64,000 nt of DNA, taken from positions 26,699 through 90,698 of the forward strand of contig JABCYQ010000011.1 of assembly GCA_013290125.1 (NCBI GenBank), written 5' to 3'. The position numbers were made by a program, and so were the translations under genes. The notes under the pieces were generated by a model. It did not search any database. It worked only from the letters and a program-made list of their open reading frames with translations, and was not told the DNA's origin. Source of the DNA: Vulcanimicrobiota bacterium. Its GTDB lineage: Bacteria; Vulcanimicrobiota; Vulcanimicrobiia; Eremiobacterales; Eremiobacteraceae. Positions within the stretch are counted from its first letter, which is position 1. Every line of letters begins with the position of its first letter. This document shows, piece after piece, positions 40,819 through 50,178 of the stretch.

Positions 40819-42369
40819 CTACGGTTTTGGATGCGGTATCGGACGCGGCGGCGGCATGACGGGGCGCGGTCGCGGCATCGGCATGGTCGGCATCGAGATC
40901 GGTCTCCCGAAAACCGGACCAGCCGGATACATCACTCGTATGGGATACGGGTTCATCGGGATCGGACGCGATTGGATCGGCTCGAAACCGCGGCCAATAG
41001 GCGCTCCCATTCCCGGCGGCATGCGCATGCCGATCGGCGCGCGGCGTTCGATCGGCAGCGTATGGAATGCAACGGCAACGCGCGGTGATGAAGGTCGATT
41101 CACGACCGACGGCATGACGGCATAGCGCAGATCGCTCGGCGCCGTGCGCCGCATGCCGTCGACGTGCAGCGGCGCGGTCGAATGCACCACCACCGTGCGC
41201 CCGTCATCCGTCTTGAACCGCGCAGCTAAGACCGACACGCGAGGATGGATTCCGAACGGAACAGGCACCATGCCGAAGTAGTAACCCGGATAGCCGAACC
41301 ACGGCTGCAGCGGATACGAACCCGGGAATCCGCCGATCGTGAAATAGCCGTTCCCATATGGGAAGTAGCGGCTGAAGAAAATCACTTCGACGACGTTGCC
41401 GCCGTACAGCCAGAGCGGCCCCGGCGAATACAGCGAGAAGCCTGGCGGGCAGAACCCGTAACGGCGATAGCCGTACGACATCGGCTGGTAGCCGATGACC
41501 GACGAAGCGTAGTCATAACCGCTGCCGGAATCGACGGTGAACGTCCACGTCTGGTAGAGCTGCGTGCCGTCGAGCGCCTCACCGCTCACGATCACGGTGT
41601 GCGAGCCGTTCGCCAATCCGGCGCTCGGCGTATAGGCGACGTAGGCGGAAGAGATCGTCGCGAGATTGGTGACGTCGCCGCCGTCCACTTCGAGCCGCAC
41701 TGTTGACGGGTCCACCGAAGAGTCGCCGCCGCCGAGACGCGCGTAGATCTGCGGATAGGTGGAACCGACGACGCTGTCCGGAGCTGGCTGCACGTCGCTG
41801 ACAGTTGGCGCTGAGGCGTATGGCGTCTGCGCGGTCGGCGACGACGAGTACGATCCCGGCAAGGTCGGCACCGACTCCGATGAGTACGCGTGCGAATACG
41901 AACCGTTGGTTGGGCCTGATAACGTGGCGACAAAATTGCCATGCGACTGGCCGGTCACGATCGCGACGGTATTCGTGCCTGCGTCGTAATCTGCGTTGAC
42001 GTTAAACGCCTGGTTCAGCAGACGAAGTGGCACTTCCATGCGGCCCGCGAAGACGCGCGGGGCAACATCCATGACCATACGCGCGCCATCAACTGTTGCG
42101 ACGAGCGAGCCCGCATTGATCTTCGCGTCGACGCCGCGCCACTTGATGTCGGCCGAGCCGGCGTCTGCATCGAACGACGTGGTTGCGCCGAGTTGTTCGA
42201 AGACGTGGAGCGGCACGAGCATGTGCACGCCATCGCCGATCGCGGGAACGTCGCTGGCCGTTTCGTGACCATCGATCAGAATGGTGGGTGGGGTTGCAAA
42301 CGCAGCGGTGCCGCGCGCATAGGAAAGCGCTAGGACGAGACCGAGGGCGACGAAGTGGAGTGGGCGCAT
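40819..42369 (-). CDS. Exported protein with copper-amine-oxidase stalk domain and proline-rich tail
   Basis: 516 residues. A signal peptide (LHFVALGLVLALSYARGTAAFA) precedes a copper-amine-oxidase-N-like stalk domain (ILIDGHETASDVPAIGDGVHMLVPLHVFEQLGAT, in parts: ILIDGHE, MLVPLHVFEQLGA, RMEVPLRLLNQAF). An Ig-like domain (about 190-260, VRLEVDGGDVTNL) follows. A central region is rich in tyrosine, glycine and phenylalanine (GYQPMSYGYRRYGFCPPG). The C-terminus is strongly proline-rich (PMPRPRPVMPPPRPIPHPKP, 20 residues). I start it at 42369; the open frame continues upstream through repeat sequence, which is not expected for the mature protein. It is likely cell-wall or surface bound. Function unknown. 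Confidence 0.75.
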   Translation of the reverse strand: MRPLHFVALGLVLALSYARGTAAFATPPTILIDGHETASDVPAIGDGVHMLVPLHVFEQLGATTSFDADAGSADIKWRGVDAKINAGSLVATVDGARMVMDVAPRVFAGRMEVPLRLLNQAFNVNADYDAGTNTVAIVTGQSHGNFVATLSGPTNGSYSHAYSSESVPTLPGSYSSSPTAQTPYASAPTVSDVQPAPDSVVGSTYPQIYARLGGGDSSVDPSTVRLEVDGGDVTNLATISSAYVAYTPSAGLANGSHTVIVSGEALDGTQLYQTWTFTVDSGSGYDYASSVIGYQPMSYGYRRYGFCPPGFSLYSPGPLWLYGGNVVEVIFFSRYFPYGNGYFTIGGFPGSYPLQPWFGYPGYYFGMVPVPFGIHPRVSVLAARFKTDDGRTVVVHSTAPLHVDGMRRTAPSDLRYAVMPSVVNRPSSPRVAVAFHTLPIERRAPIGMRMPPGMGAPIGRGFEPIQSRPIPMNPYPIRVMYPAGPVFGRPISMPTMPMPRPRPVMPPPRPIPHPKP

Positions 42370-42443
42370 GGCGGATGATCTCCGTACCCGCGGTCTTCGC
42401 GAGTCTCGCGCGGCCGCCCCCTGCTTTTTCATATATGAACTTT

Positions 42444-42511
42444 CCGAAGGGGCCGACTTTACGTCGGCCCACGTTCTGTTCGCTAGGGCCGACATAAAGT
42501 CGGCCCCTTCG
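42444..42511. repeat. Two family-A palindromes in opposite orientations
   Basis: First copy: GGGCCGAC (42450-42457), TTTAC, GTCGGCCC (42463-42470). Second, inverse copy: GGGCCGAC (42486-42493), ATAAA, GTCGGCCC (42499-42506) followed by CCTTC. The two are head to head in the 170-base gap behind the antiporter gene and could act in transcript ending. Confidence 0.85.
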
Positions 42512-42539
42512 TTCGCGTCGTTTCGTTCAGGCGTCTCGC

Positions 42540-43658
42540 TCAGGCCGCAGGCTTCACCACGAATTGCACGGCCAGCCCCTGAACGACAAGCGTAAACACG
42601 ACCGCCGAGAAGACCATCGTGACGAGCAGTTCTCGATCGGCCAAACCGCTCGGCAAACTCAGCGCAAGCGCCATCGAGAGCGCCCCGCGGAGGCCGCCGA
42701 CTGCAAGCGCGTTCTGGCGTTGAAAACTCAATCGAACCCCGAGCAGCGCGCTGAGCGGCGCGATACCGTAGACGGTCGCGGCGCGTCCCACGATGATCGC
42801 AAGAATGGCCCAACCTGTCGCCGGCCACGCGGCTACGATCGCCGCCAGATTTACGGATAAACCCACGAGCAAGAATAGCGCCGCGTTGGCCAAAAGCGCG
42901 AGGACTTCCCAAAAGCGATCAGTTTCTTCCACGGCCTCTTTTAGAGCGGGCGATGCGCGCGCAGTCGCGGACACGACGATTCCCGCGGTCAGAACCGCCA
43001 TGATGCCCGAGACGTGTAGATTCTCAGCCAACACGTAGAGACCGTACGCCAACACGACCGATGCGAAGACGTACCAGCCCAAACTTCGCGAAAGCGCCGA
43101 CGTGATGCGCGACGCGAGGAACCCGACGGCCAAACCGAGCACGACGCCGCCGAACGCGAGAATCGCAAACGATGAGAGGATGGAGCTTGCGTGGAGCCCG
43201 TGCCCGGCGACGATCCCCGCCAGTATCGAGCGGAAGATCACGACGCCGGTGCCGTCGTTGAAGAGGCTCTCGCCTTCGACCAGCGTCGCGAGATCTGGAT
43301 CGGCGTGCATGTTTCGAAAAAGCGCGAGCACGGCGACGGGATCGGTCGCCGCGACGATCGCGCCGAAAAGAAGCGCCGTCTCGGCGTTTGCGCCGCCGCC
43401 GAATCGAAGCAGCGCATACGAAGCCACGATGCCGATCGCCACGCCGATCGTCGCGAGCAATGTGATCGGAGCCCAGAGCCGGCGAAGCCGCTCCACCTGC
43501 AGCTCCCACGCGCCCGCGAACAGCAGCGGCGGCAAGAAAAGATAGAGCACGAGTTCCGGCGTGATCGCGCGCGGAAGTTTCGGGATGAGACCGACGACCA
43601 AACCGATGAGCACGAGCGCGACGGTGTACGGAACCCGCGCCACGCGGGGCGGATTCAT
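42540..43658 (-). CDS. Na+/H+ antiporter of the CPA1 (NhaP) type
   Basis: 372 residues from the ATGA overlap with the GH92 stop; about eleven transmembrane helices. VPYTVALVLIGLVVGLIP is the usual early helix. The ion-binding aspartate is in AATDPVAVLALF, and EGESLFNDGTGVV is the family signature. A late helix with GGLRGALSMALALSLP closes the core. The first transmembrane helix seen in many NhaP proteins is missing or very short. The substrate (Na+, K+ or both) cannot be told. Confidence 0.85.
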   Translation of the reverse strand: MNPPRVARVPYTVALVLIGLVVGLIPKLPRAITPELVLYLFLPPLLFAGAWELQVERLRRLWAPITLLATIGVAIGIVASYALLRFGGGANAETALLFGAIVAATDPVAVLALFRNMHADPDLATLVEGESLFNDGTGVVIFRSILAGIVAGHGLHASSILSSFAILAFGGVVLGLAVGFLASRITSALSRSLGWYVFASVVLAYGLYVLAENLHVSGIMAVLTAGIVVSATARASPALKEAVEETDRFWEVLALLANAALFLLVGLSVNLAAIVAAWPATGWAILAIIVGRAATVYGIAPLSALLGVRLSFQRQNALAVGGLRGALSMALALSLPSGLADRELLVTMVFSAVVFTLVVQGLAVQFVVKPAA

Positions 43659-46600
43659 GGCGACGAAGGCAATGCGATCGCTACCGGCCACGCGGCAAGC
43701 GGCACCGGTGTTCCGACGCGACGCGTCGGCAGGTCAACCTCGACGCAATCGTTGTCACCGAGGTTGACCACGAATGCAGTCAAACCGTCTTTACTGATAC
43801 CGATCGCGACAGGCTCGAAACCGACGACGATCGGTGGAAGCGCGGAATGCGTCGCGAGGTCGATCGGAGTGACGGAATTACCGCCGGAGTCCGCGACGTA
43901 GAGCTGCTTTCCATCCGGCGTCAGCGCCAGCGCTTTGGGCAAAACGCCGACAGGAATCGTCACCGGACCAACGTCCGGGCCTCCTGGGTGAGTCACGCTC
44001 GCGATAGTCACCGAGTTGGCTCCCTTGTCGCTCGAGAATATCGTCGCGTTATCTGCGGCGACGAGCACGGTTCGAGGTTGCGCGCCCACCGCGATAGGCA
44101 AAAGAGCTCTACCTGACCGCAAGTCTACCGGCGTGACCGCATTGGCGGCCTGGTCGGCGACATAGAGCGTATCGCCATTCGGGGAGATCGCGATACCGCC
44201 GGGTTGCGCACCGACGGCAATGGGCGCCCCCGCAAGAAGCGTCGTCGTATCGATCGGTTGCACCGTATTGTCGCCGCTGTTGGCAACCCAGACGGTCTTG
44301 CCTTCGGGCGTCACGCGGATGCCCCATGGCGCGTTGCCGACTTTGACGGTAGCGATCGTCTTCTGCGACGCGGTGTCCACGACGCTGACGTCATTCGACC
44401 CGTTGTCCGCGACATACACGCGCGTGCCGTCCGGGCTGAGCGCGAGATCGCGCGGATTTAGGCCCACCGGAATATCCACGCCCGTCTCGCCTGTGTTGGG
44501 GTCTATCGGCGTGATCGAGTCGCCAAAAAAGTTGGCGATATAACCTAGTCGCAGCGACTGGCCCGACCGAATCACACGCACCACAATGGACGCCCGCGAT
44601 AGCACAGCGCCATCGGGAGTGGTCCCCGCCACGGATACGGGATACAATCCCGGTTCGCTATCGGAGGATGCCTGCAGCTGCAGCGTCTCCTGGCGACCGG
44701 GCACGATTTGCAGCGGAGCGCCGTTGCCCGCGATGACGTTCCAAGAAAGGGGCGCATAAATTTTCAATGTAACGGGGGCTGCAGATGAGCCGGCTGGTGC
44801 AGTCGCGCTCAAGGAAAGGTTCACAACGCCGCGTGGCGCTATATCGACCTGCGGCTCCGAAAAGGCAATCGACACGGCCGTGGACGGGGGAAATTCGACG
44901 CGGCCAAGCGCGTAGGATGGCGGCGCATCCTGCGGCGCCGCGGCCCAACTCGTGTTCGGTCGCGAGCCGACAGCAACCGTGAGGCGCATCGGCCGATCCA
45001 ATGCGAACGGGACCCAACTCTTCGACCACGGGCGTCCGTTCAAGGTTACCTTCTCGATATACGCGGCATCGTCCGACGCTTGCGGAGCATCGATCGCGAT
45101 CTCGGCACCGTCGGGCACCGCAATGCGCGCGTGCGCAAAGAGCGGAGTACCGAGATCGAGCACCGGCGCGGCCGGATTTGCCGGATACAACCCGAGCGCG
45201 CACCAGACATACCACGCGCTCATCGTGCCGAGGTCGTCGTTGCCCGGTATGCCATCGGGAGTGTCGCCGAAGAGTTGCGTGAGTGCATCGCGCACGACGG
45301 TCTCTTCCTTATATGGCGCGCCCGCATAGAGGTAGACCCACGGACTTCCGAGGCTTGGCTCGTTGCCAAGCCAAGCGAACGGTTTGTCTTGCCCTGCGTT
45401 AATCTGCGCGAAGTATGCGTCAAGCTTCGCTTGCGCGGCGGCGTCGCCGCCCATGCCGCCTATCAGCGCAGCGTAGTTCTGCGGAACCATCCACGTATAC
45501 TGAGCCGCGTTGCCCTCTTGAAATCCGCTTTGGCCCGCATCGGTGATCGGCGTCTGTTGGAACGCGCCGCCTGAATCGCGCGGCGCGATAAGGTCGGTCG
45601 ATCGGTCGAACAGCGTTGCCCAGTTCTGCGCACGGCGCATCATCGTCTGATAAGTCGTCTGATCGCCGATCGCCTTAGCCAACTGCGCGATCGAAAAATC
45701 GTCGAGCGAATATTCCAACGTCAACGACGCGCCGTTGGGCACCGGTGAGACGTTGGTCGTGTGCGTGTTGACCACGTAACCGCGCGAGAGATATTCGTCG
45801 AGGCCGGGGCGCTCCACGTACCAGCCGAGGCCGGGTGGCGAGGAGACGTCCGTCGCGCCTTTGACCATCGCTTGGAGCGCGGCGCGCGCGTCGAAGTCGC
45901 GAGCGCCGAACGCATAGGCGCCGGCGATCGATGGATCCGCCGGATCGCCGCCCATAACACCCGATTCGGTGTTCGCGAGCGACCAGCGGGGCAGAAATCC
46001 CCACTGTCTCGCCGCGTCGACGAACGAGCGCATCATATCGCTCGTGCGCACGGGATCGATCATCGCTATCAGGGGGATCTGCGTTCGATAGACGTCCCAG
46101 CCTGAAAAATTGGCGTACTCTACGTGGCCCGAATCGGTCCTGTGGATCTGATCGTCGAAGCCGCGGTATGAGCCGTCCGCATCGCTAAAGACGTTGGGAT
46201 GGAGCAGCGCGTGATACAGCGCGGTGTAGAACACACGCTCGTCCCTCTCACTTCCACCGCTCACATCGATTCGACCGAGTTCCTGCGCCCAAGCCGATTG
46301 TGTCGCGCGGCGCTCAGCGTCGATGTTCCACGTCGTCGCCTCGGTGCGAAGATTTGCGAGCGCGCCGGACACACTGACGTACGAAATCGCCGCTTTTATC
46401 TCCACCGTTGGGTTTACGGTGGTGTCGAACGTGACCCACGCGCCGACTCCGCTGCCATGCGCGGATGATACATTTGGTGAGAGATTCGCACCACCGCCGG
46501 CCCACGTGCCGAAGGACGCCCACGGCCGGTCGAACTGAAGCGCGAAGAAGACGGTGTGCGTGTCCGGCATGCCACAAAACCAGCCCGTCGTGACCGACCC

Positions 46601-47176
46601 CGTAAGCTCTCGCCCATTCGCCAATTGCACCGTGGTCTCGCCGGAGCCGGCTTGATCCGATGATGCATTGATGACAAAATCGGCGCTCGACGAACTGGGA
46701 AACGTGAATCTCCCGAGGCCGCTTCGTTGCGTCACCGTCAGCTGTGAAAGGATCGGTTGAGCGCCGATCAGCGATTGGTAGTAACCAGGTTGCGCGACCT
46801 CAGCCGCGTGCGCGAACGGTTGCTGCAGTTTCGTTAGATCCGGTGCGAGCGGGGTGCCAAGCGCTCCTAGGTATGGGAGAATGCTCACGTCGCCGCCGAC
46901 GTTGCAACCCGGACCGCTCAAGTGCGTGAGGCTGAAGCCCGTGATCGCGCTATCGTTGTAGTTGTAGCCGCCGCCGGCGGGCTGCGCCGGAGTGTCAGGA
47001 CTCCACTGAAGCATGCCGAATGGCGCATCCGCGCCGGGAAACGTATCGATCTGTCCACCGATCGCCGTCGTTGACGTTCCCACGAGCGGATCGACTTTGT
47101 CAACAGGGGCCAGAGGATCGGCCATCGCCGGAGCACTGATCATGACCGCAGCACATAAACCGATCCAAATTCTCAT
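43655..47176 (-). CDS. GH92 alpha-mannosidase fused to a YVTN beta-propeller
   Basis: 1173 residues, exported (signal peptide to about MADPLAP). The first 760 residues are glycoside hydrolase family 92. DPLVGTSTTAIGGQIDTFPGA is the opening, TESGVMGGDPADPSIAGAYAFG lies in the middle, and GNDDLGTMSAWYVWCALGLYP holds the conserved catalytic region. GH92 enzymes are calcium-dependent exo-alpha-mannosidases. A beta-sandwich linker (about 760-880) follows. The last 290 residues hold about six YVTN-type propeller blades (LALSPDGTRVYVADNGSNDVSVVD pattern). The ribosome-binding site AGAGGGG is five bases upstream of the ATG. It may trim mannans at the surface. Confidence 0.9.
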   Translation of the reverse strand: MRIWIGLCAAVMISAPAMADPLAPVDKVDPLVGTSTTAIGGQIDTFPGADAPFGMLQWSPDTPAQPAGGGYNYNDSAITGFSLTHLSGPGCNVGGDVSILPYLGALGTPLAPDLTKLQQPFAHAAEVAQPGYYQSLIGAQPILSQLTVTQRSGLGRFTFPSSSSADFVINASSDQAGSGETTVQLANGRELTGSVTTGWFCGMPDTHTVFFALQFDRPWASFGTWAGGGANLSPNVSSAHGSGVGAWVTFDTTVNPTVEIKAAISYVSVSGALANLRTEATTWNIDAERRATQSAWAQELGRIDVSGGSERDERVFYTALYHALLHPNVFSDADGSYRGFDDQIHRTDSGHVEYANFSGWDVYRTQIPLIAMIDPVRTSDMMRSFVDAARQWGFLPRWSLANTESGVMGGDPADPSIAGAYAFGARDFDARAALQAMVKGATDVSSPPGLGWYVERPGLDEYLSRGYVVNTHTTNVSPVPNGASLTLEYSLDDFSIAQLAKAIGDQTTYQTMMRRAQNWATLFDRSTDLIAPRDSGGAFQQTPITDAGQSGFQEGNAAQYTWMVPQNYAALIGGMGGDAAAQAKLDAYFAQINAGQDKPFAWLGNEPSLGSPWVYLYAGAPYKEETVVRDALTQLFGDTPDGIPGNDDLGTMSAWYVWCALGLYPANPAAPVLDLGTPLFAHARIAVPDGAEIAIDAPQASDDAAYIEKVTLNGRPWSKSWVPFALDRPMRLTVAVGSRPNTSWAAAPQDAPPSYALGRVEFPPSTAVSIAFSEPQVDIAPRGVVNLSLSATAPAGSSAAPVTLKIYAPLSWNVIAGNGAPLQIVPGRQETLQLQASSDSEPGLYPVSVAGTTPDGAVLSRASIVVRVIRSGQSLRLGYIANFFGDSITPIDPNTGETGVDIPVGLNPRDLALSPDGTRVYVADNGSNDVSVVDTASQKTIATVKVGNAPWGIRVTPEGKTVWVANSGDNTVQPIDTTTLLAGAPIAVGAQPGGIAISPNGDTLYVADQAANAVTPVDLRSGRALLPIAVGAQPRTVLVAADNATIFSSDKGANSVTIASVTHPGGPDVGPVTIPVGVLPKALALTPDGKQLYVADSGGNSVTPIDLATHSALPPIVVGFEPVAIGISKDGLTAFVVNLGDNDCVEVDLPTRRVGTPVPLAAWPVAIALPSSP

Positions 47177-47193
47177 AGCACCCCTCTTATAGA

Positions 47194-47243
47194 TGTAGGG
47201 CGGACCTTTACGGTCCGCCGGCGGCCATGAAGGTCCGACCTAT
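47194..47243. repeat. Family-B palindrome plus degenerate copy
   Basis: GGCGGACC (47199-47206), TTTAC, GGTCCGCC (47212-47219), then a degenerate, inverse copy (GGTCCGACCTATA). The minus-strand TAG of that second copy is the stop of the substrate-binding lipoprotein. The element lies between two minus-strand genes. Confidence 0.75.
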
Positions 47244-48862
47244 ATCCGCCAATCATACACGTTCCAGAAATCGGAGTTCACGGTCTCAGGCGCGAAACCG
47301 TGCAGATCGGTGTTCACTGCATAGATGAAGCGCGGCCACGCGATCGGGATGTCGGGCATGTCGTAGTTGACGCGCCGCTGCAACCGCGCGTAGTACGCGG
47401 CTCGTTGCGCCCGATCGTACGTCGACGCGCCCAACTCGATCAAGCGCTCCACTTCCGGCGTGCTGTATCGCGCCAAGTCGTTGCCGTTCGGCGGAAACGA
47501 TTCGTTACTCAAGATCGTGTCGCGCGACGGATCGACATCGAAACCAATCGTCGCGTAGAAGACGCTGAACGTGCCACGTTCTGCCGGACCGCCAGGACCG
47601 CGAATGACGTTCAGTGGCATCGGCTTGACCGCCGCGTCCACGCCCACCGCACGCCAGTACGCTTGCACTTGCTGCGCGCCGGACAATCCAGAGGCGCTCG
47701 CTGCGTCCACCAAGATCGCCGCTTCAAGACGCACGCCGTTCTTCGCGCGCACGCCGTCCGGTCCCACAAGAAATCCGTCTGCATCCAGCAGCTTGCGCGC
47801 GGCAGCGGGATCGTATGGCGGCGCGCCGTTGTCCTTCGCGTATCCCCAGCTGTATGGCGGGATGAGCGAATCCGCGGCGAGCGCGAAGCCGGCGTATGCG
47901 CGCTGCGCGATGGCCGGCCGATCGATCGCGAGCGCGAGCGCTTCGCGCACTGATCGATCGTCAAACGGCGGATGCCGCACGTTGAATTCGACATACGTCA
48001 ACGAGTACGCCGGCGCTGCGATCACGTTGATGCCGGGGACGCCGCGCAACGTGGTCGCTTGCGACGGCGTCGTCAACTGAGCGATGTCTATCTCGCGGGA
48101 CCGCGCCATCGTCAGCGCCGTGTTGGCGTCGGGGATCGTGAAGATGTCGACTTCGCGAAGCTGCGGCACGCCGAGAAAATAGTGTGGGTTCGGCACGAGC
48201 ACGATAACCGTGCCGTGCTCCCAACGAGAAAATTGTAGTGGCCCAGTGCCGATCGGATGGCTGCCGAACGGATCGGTCACCATGTTGGCGGAGTGGTCGA
48301 GCAGATGTTTCGGCACGATCTGCCCGCTCTCGCCATCGCAGAAGAGCTGGCCGAGCGCCATCGCGAGCGGCTTCTTCAAACGGATGACCACGGTGTATTG
48401 ATCGGGTGCGCTGACGGACGCGACATCGGAATAGGTGCTCGCCGCTGGAAACGGCACTTTTGGATCGATCATCTCTTTGTACGTGAAGACGACATCCGCC
48501 GACGTGAACGGCGTGCCGTCATGCCAGACCACGCCGTGCCGCAAACGATAGGTGATCGTCTTGCCGTCGCGACTCAAGCCGCCGTTTGAGAGCGATGGCA
48601 CCGCTTGCGCGAGATCCGGCAGAATCGCGCCGTTTGAATCGAGCTTGACCAGACCATCGAATATCGCTTCTTGGATGTAGTTCTCGATGTAGAGCCCACC
48701 GAGCAGCGGGTTGAGCGTGTTCGGCGAGTCCGGCCGCGAAACGCGCACCACTCCGGGAATCGTGCCGGACGAATGCGTGGCTGTTGCAGATTCGGAGACG
48801 CGCGAGCAACTGACAAAGGCGAATGCCAACAGAATGGTCGCTAACGGTCCCCAATCACGCAA
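47240..48862 (-). CDS. Extracellular solute-binding lipoprotein, family 5 (peptide/oligopeptide type)
   Basis: About 540 residues. A leader and lipobox VSC (cysteine about 19) anchor it. The SBP_bac_5 fold shows RVSRPDSPNTLNPLLGGLY, then DGLVKLDSNGAILPDLAQ, KTITYRLRHGVVWHDGTPFTSADVVFTYK and PIGTGPLQFSRWEHG. Such proteins bind di- and oligopeptides, nickel or other solutes for an ABC importer; no permease genes are nearby. The TTG at 48862 follows GGAA at a good distance and overlaps the alr stop; longer open frames lie inside alr. The stop codon TAG comes from a family-B-like repeat. Confidence 0.85.
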   Translation of the reverse strand: MRDWGPLATILLAFAFVSCSRVSESATATHSSGTIPGVVRVSRPDSPNTLNPLLGGLYIENYIQEAIFDGLVKLDSNGAILPDLAQAVPSLSNGGLSRDGKTITYRLRHGVVWHDGTPFTSADVVFTYKEMIDPKVPFPAASTYSDVASVSAPDQYTVVIRLKKPLAMALGQLFCDGESGQIVPKHLLDHSANMVTDPFGSHPIGTGPLQFSRWEHGTVIVLVPNPHYFLGVPQLREVDIFTIPDANTALTMARSREIDIAQLTTPSQATTLRGVPGINVIAAPAYSLTYVEFNVRHPPFDDRSVREALALAIDRPAIAQRAYAGFALAADSLIPPYSWGYAKDNGAPPYDPAAARKLLDADGFLVGPDGVRAKNGVRLEAAILVDAASASGLSGAQQVQAYWRAVGVDAAVKPMPLNVIRGPGGPAERGTFSVFYATIGFDVDPSRDTILSNESFPPNGNDLARYSTPEVERLIELGASTYDRAQRAAYYARLQRRVNYDMPDIPIAWPRFIYAVNTDLHGFAPETVNSDFWNVYDWRI

Positions 48863-49943
48863 AACGACGTTCCATTTCCGCCGGGAGCCGCGCGAGGACC
48901 TCGTAAGAGATCGTGCCGGCGGCTGCGGCGATTTCTTCAACATCGAGTTCGGCGGCGCCGCCGCGTTGCACCGGCGGTGCGATGTCTGTGATATCCACCA
49001 TGCACGCATTCATGCAGATGCGCCCCACGATCGGTGCGTACGATTTACCAAAGCGCACGCGGCCGCGTTCGTTGCCGGCGGCGCGTGGTAAACCATCGGC
49101 ATAGCCGAGCGACAGAACTGCGATGCGCGATGCGCGCGTGCACTTGAACTCGCATCCGTAGCCCACGGTTTCGCCCGCGGCAGCGTCGCAAATGTGCACG
49201 ACCGGTGCAAACCAACGCAGCGCAGGTTCCAACGTAAAGCTCGGATCGCTCTCGCGCATCCGCTCGCGCACGCCTTCGGATGGCCAGAGCCCATACAATG
49301 CGATGCCGCCGCGCACCATGTCGAGCCGAAACTCTGGCCACAAGATCGCAGCGGCAGACGCAGCAATGTGACGCTGCGGCCGCGAGCCGCTCGCGAGCCC
49401 GACGATCTCAACAGAATCCAAAAGCCGCGCGAGTTGTTCGCGCGCGAACGCCGCGTCGAGCTCTTCGGAATCGGCGAGGTGCGAATAGACGCCGACGATC
49501 CGCGCGCCGGCGTCGCGCAGTTCCGAAGCGACTGCGCCCACCTGATCCCACCGCAATCCGAAGCGATGCGTCCCCGTCTCGACTTTGAGATGCACGGTAG
49601 CGCGCATGCGCCCGATACGGCCGACATCATCGGCATCCAAGATCGCGATCTCAACGCCTGCGCGGACCAGCGGCTCGAGGTCGGCATCGGCCGCGGGGCC
49701 GAGCAGCAAAATCGGCTCGGAGATGCCCGCGTCGCGCAGCGAAATCGCCTCGTTCGGAGTAAAGACGCCGAAGGCGAGATTCTGGATAGACGCCTCGGAA
49801 AGCGACCGGGCGGTCGGAATCAGTCCGTGGCCGTACGCGTTCGCCTTCACGACCGCGCACAAGCGTGCCGGAGCGGCTCGAAGGCTTATCGCACGGGCGT
49901 TCGCTGTCAGTGCACGAGGGCTGAGCTCGAGCCAGGGCCGCAC
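48855..49943 (-). CDS. alr: Alanine racemase
   Basis: 362 residues. PLP-dependent interconversion of L- and D-alanine, feeding ddl and murF. The PLP lysine is K33 in AVVKANAYGHG. The TIM-barrel body holds HLKVETGTHRFGLRWDQ, VYSHLADSEELD and GGIALYG. The second-domain tyrosine is in VGYGCEFKC, and GRICMNACMVDIT is the C-terminal signature. Start GTG is preceded by AAGGGGG eight bases upstream. It is divergent from groES and shares the 235-base gap that holds the groESL promoter. Confidence 0.95.
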   Translation of the reverse strand: MRPWLELSPRALTANARAISLRAAPARLCAVVKANAYGHGLIPTARSLSEASIQNLAFGVFTPNEAISLRDAGISEPILLLGPAADADLEPLVRAGVEIAILDADDVGRIGRMRATVHLKVETGTHRFGLRWDQVGAVASELRDAGARIVGVYSHLADSEELDAAFAREQLARLLDSVEIVGLASGSRPQRHIAASAAAILWPEFRLDMVRGGIALYGLWPSEGVRERMRESDPSFTLEPALRWFAPVVHICDAAAGETVGYGCEFKCTRASRIAVLSLGYADGLPRAAGNERGRVRFGKSYAPIVGRICMNACMVDITDIAPPVQRGGAAELDVEEIAAAAGTISYEVLARLPAEMERRFA

Positions 49944-49955
49944 GCCAAAACCCCC

Positions 49956-49984
49956 TTGTCAAAGAGAACGAGGCAGGATATAAT
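49956..49984 (+). promoter_or_regulatory. Sigma70-type promoter of groESL
   Basis: TTGTCA (49956-49961), seventeen bases, then TATAAT (49979-49984). Near-perfect match to the consensus. It lies directly before the CIRCE operator. Confidence 0.85.
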
Positions 49985-49988
49985 GCCT

Positions 49989-50015
49989 TTAGCACTCAAG
50001 TGCCAAGACTGCTAA
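49989..50015 (+). promoter_or_regulatory. CIRCE operator (HrcA binding site)
   Basis: TTAGCACTC (49989-49997), nine bases, then GACTGCTAA (50007-50015). The consensus is TTAGCACTC-N9-GAGTGCTAA; only one base differs. It overlaps the expected transcription start, so HrcA should repress groESL until heat shock. Confidence 0.9.
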
Positions 50016-50075
50016 GACGTCGCAGACCGGCCGCTGACGAGCCTTTTTCCCCAGCACCCCGGTTCTTGCCGTCGT

Positions 50076-50113
50076 CCTGCGCGCCTCCCCTCTTACGAAG
50101 GGAGATGCGCAGG
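50076..50113 (+). promoter_or_regulatory. Strong hairpin in the groESL leader
   Basis: CCTGCGC (50076-50082) pairs with GCGCAGG (50107-50113) and CTCCC (50085-50089) with GGGAG (50100-50104), leaving a 2x2 internal loop and a ten-base apical loop. It lies in the about 190-base 5' untranslated leader. It may stabilise the mRNA or affect translation; this is inference. Confidence 0.6.
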
Positions 50114-50178
50114 CGGCTAGAGTTGTCTGCGCGGACGTCATGCGCCAACACCGCATCCCTCAGAAGGAGGCAACCTCC

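Noticed and set aside
42370..42912. N-terminal extension of the copper-amine-oxidase-stalk protein through the repeat region
   Set aside because: It would read through two palindromes and into the antiporter gene; the signal peptide begins at the ATG at 42369.
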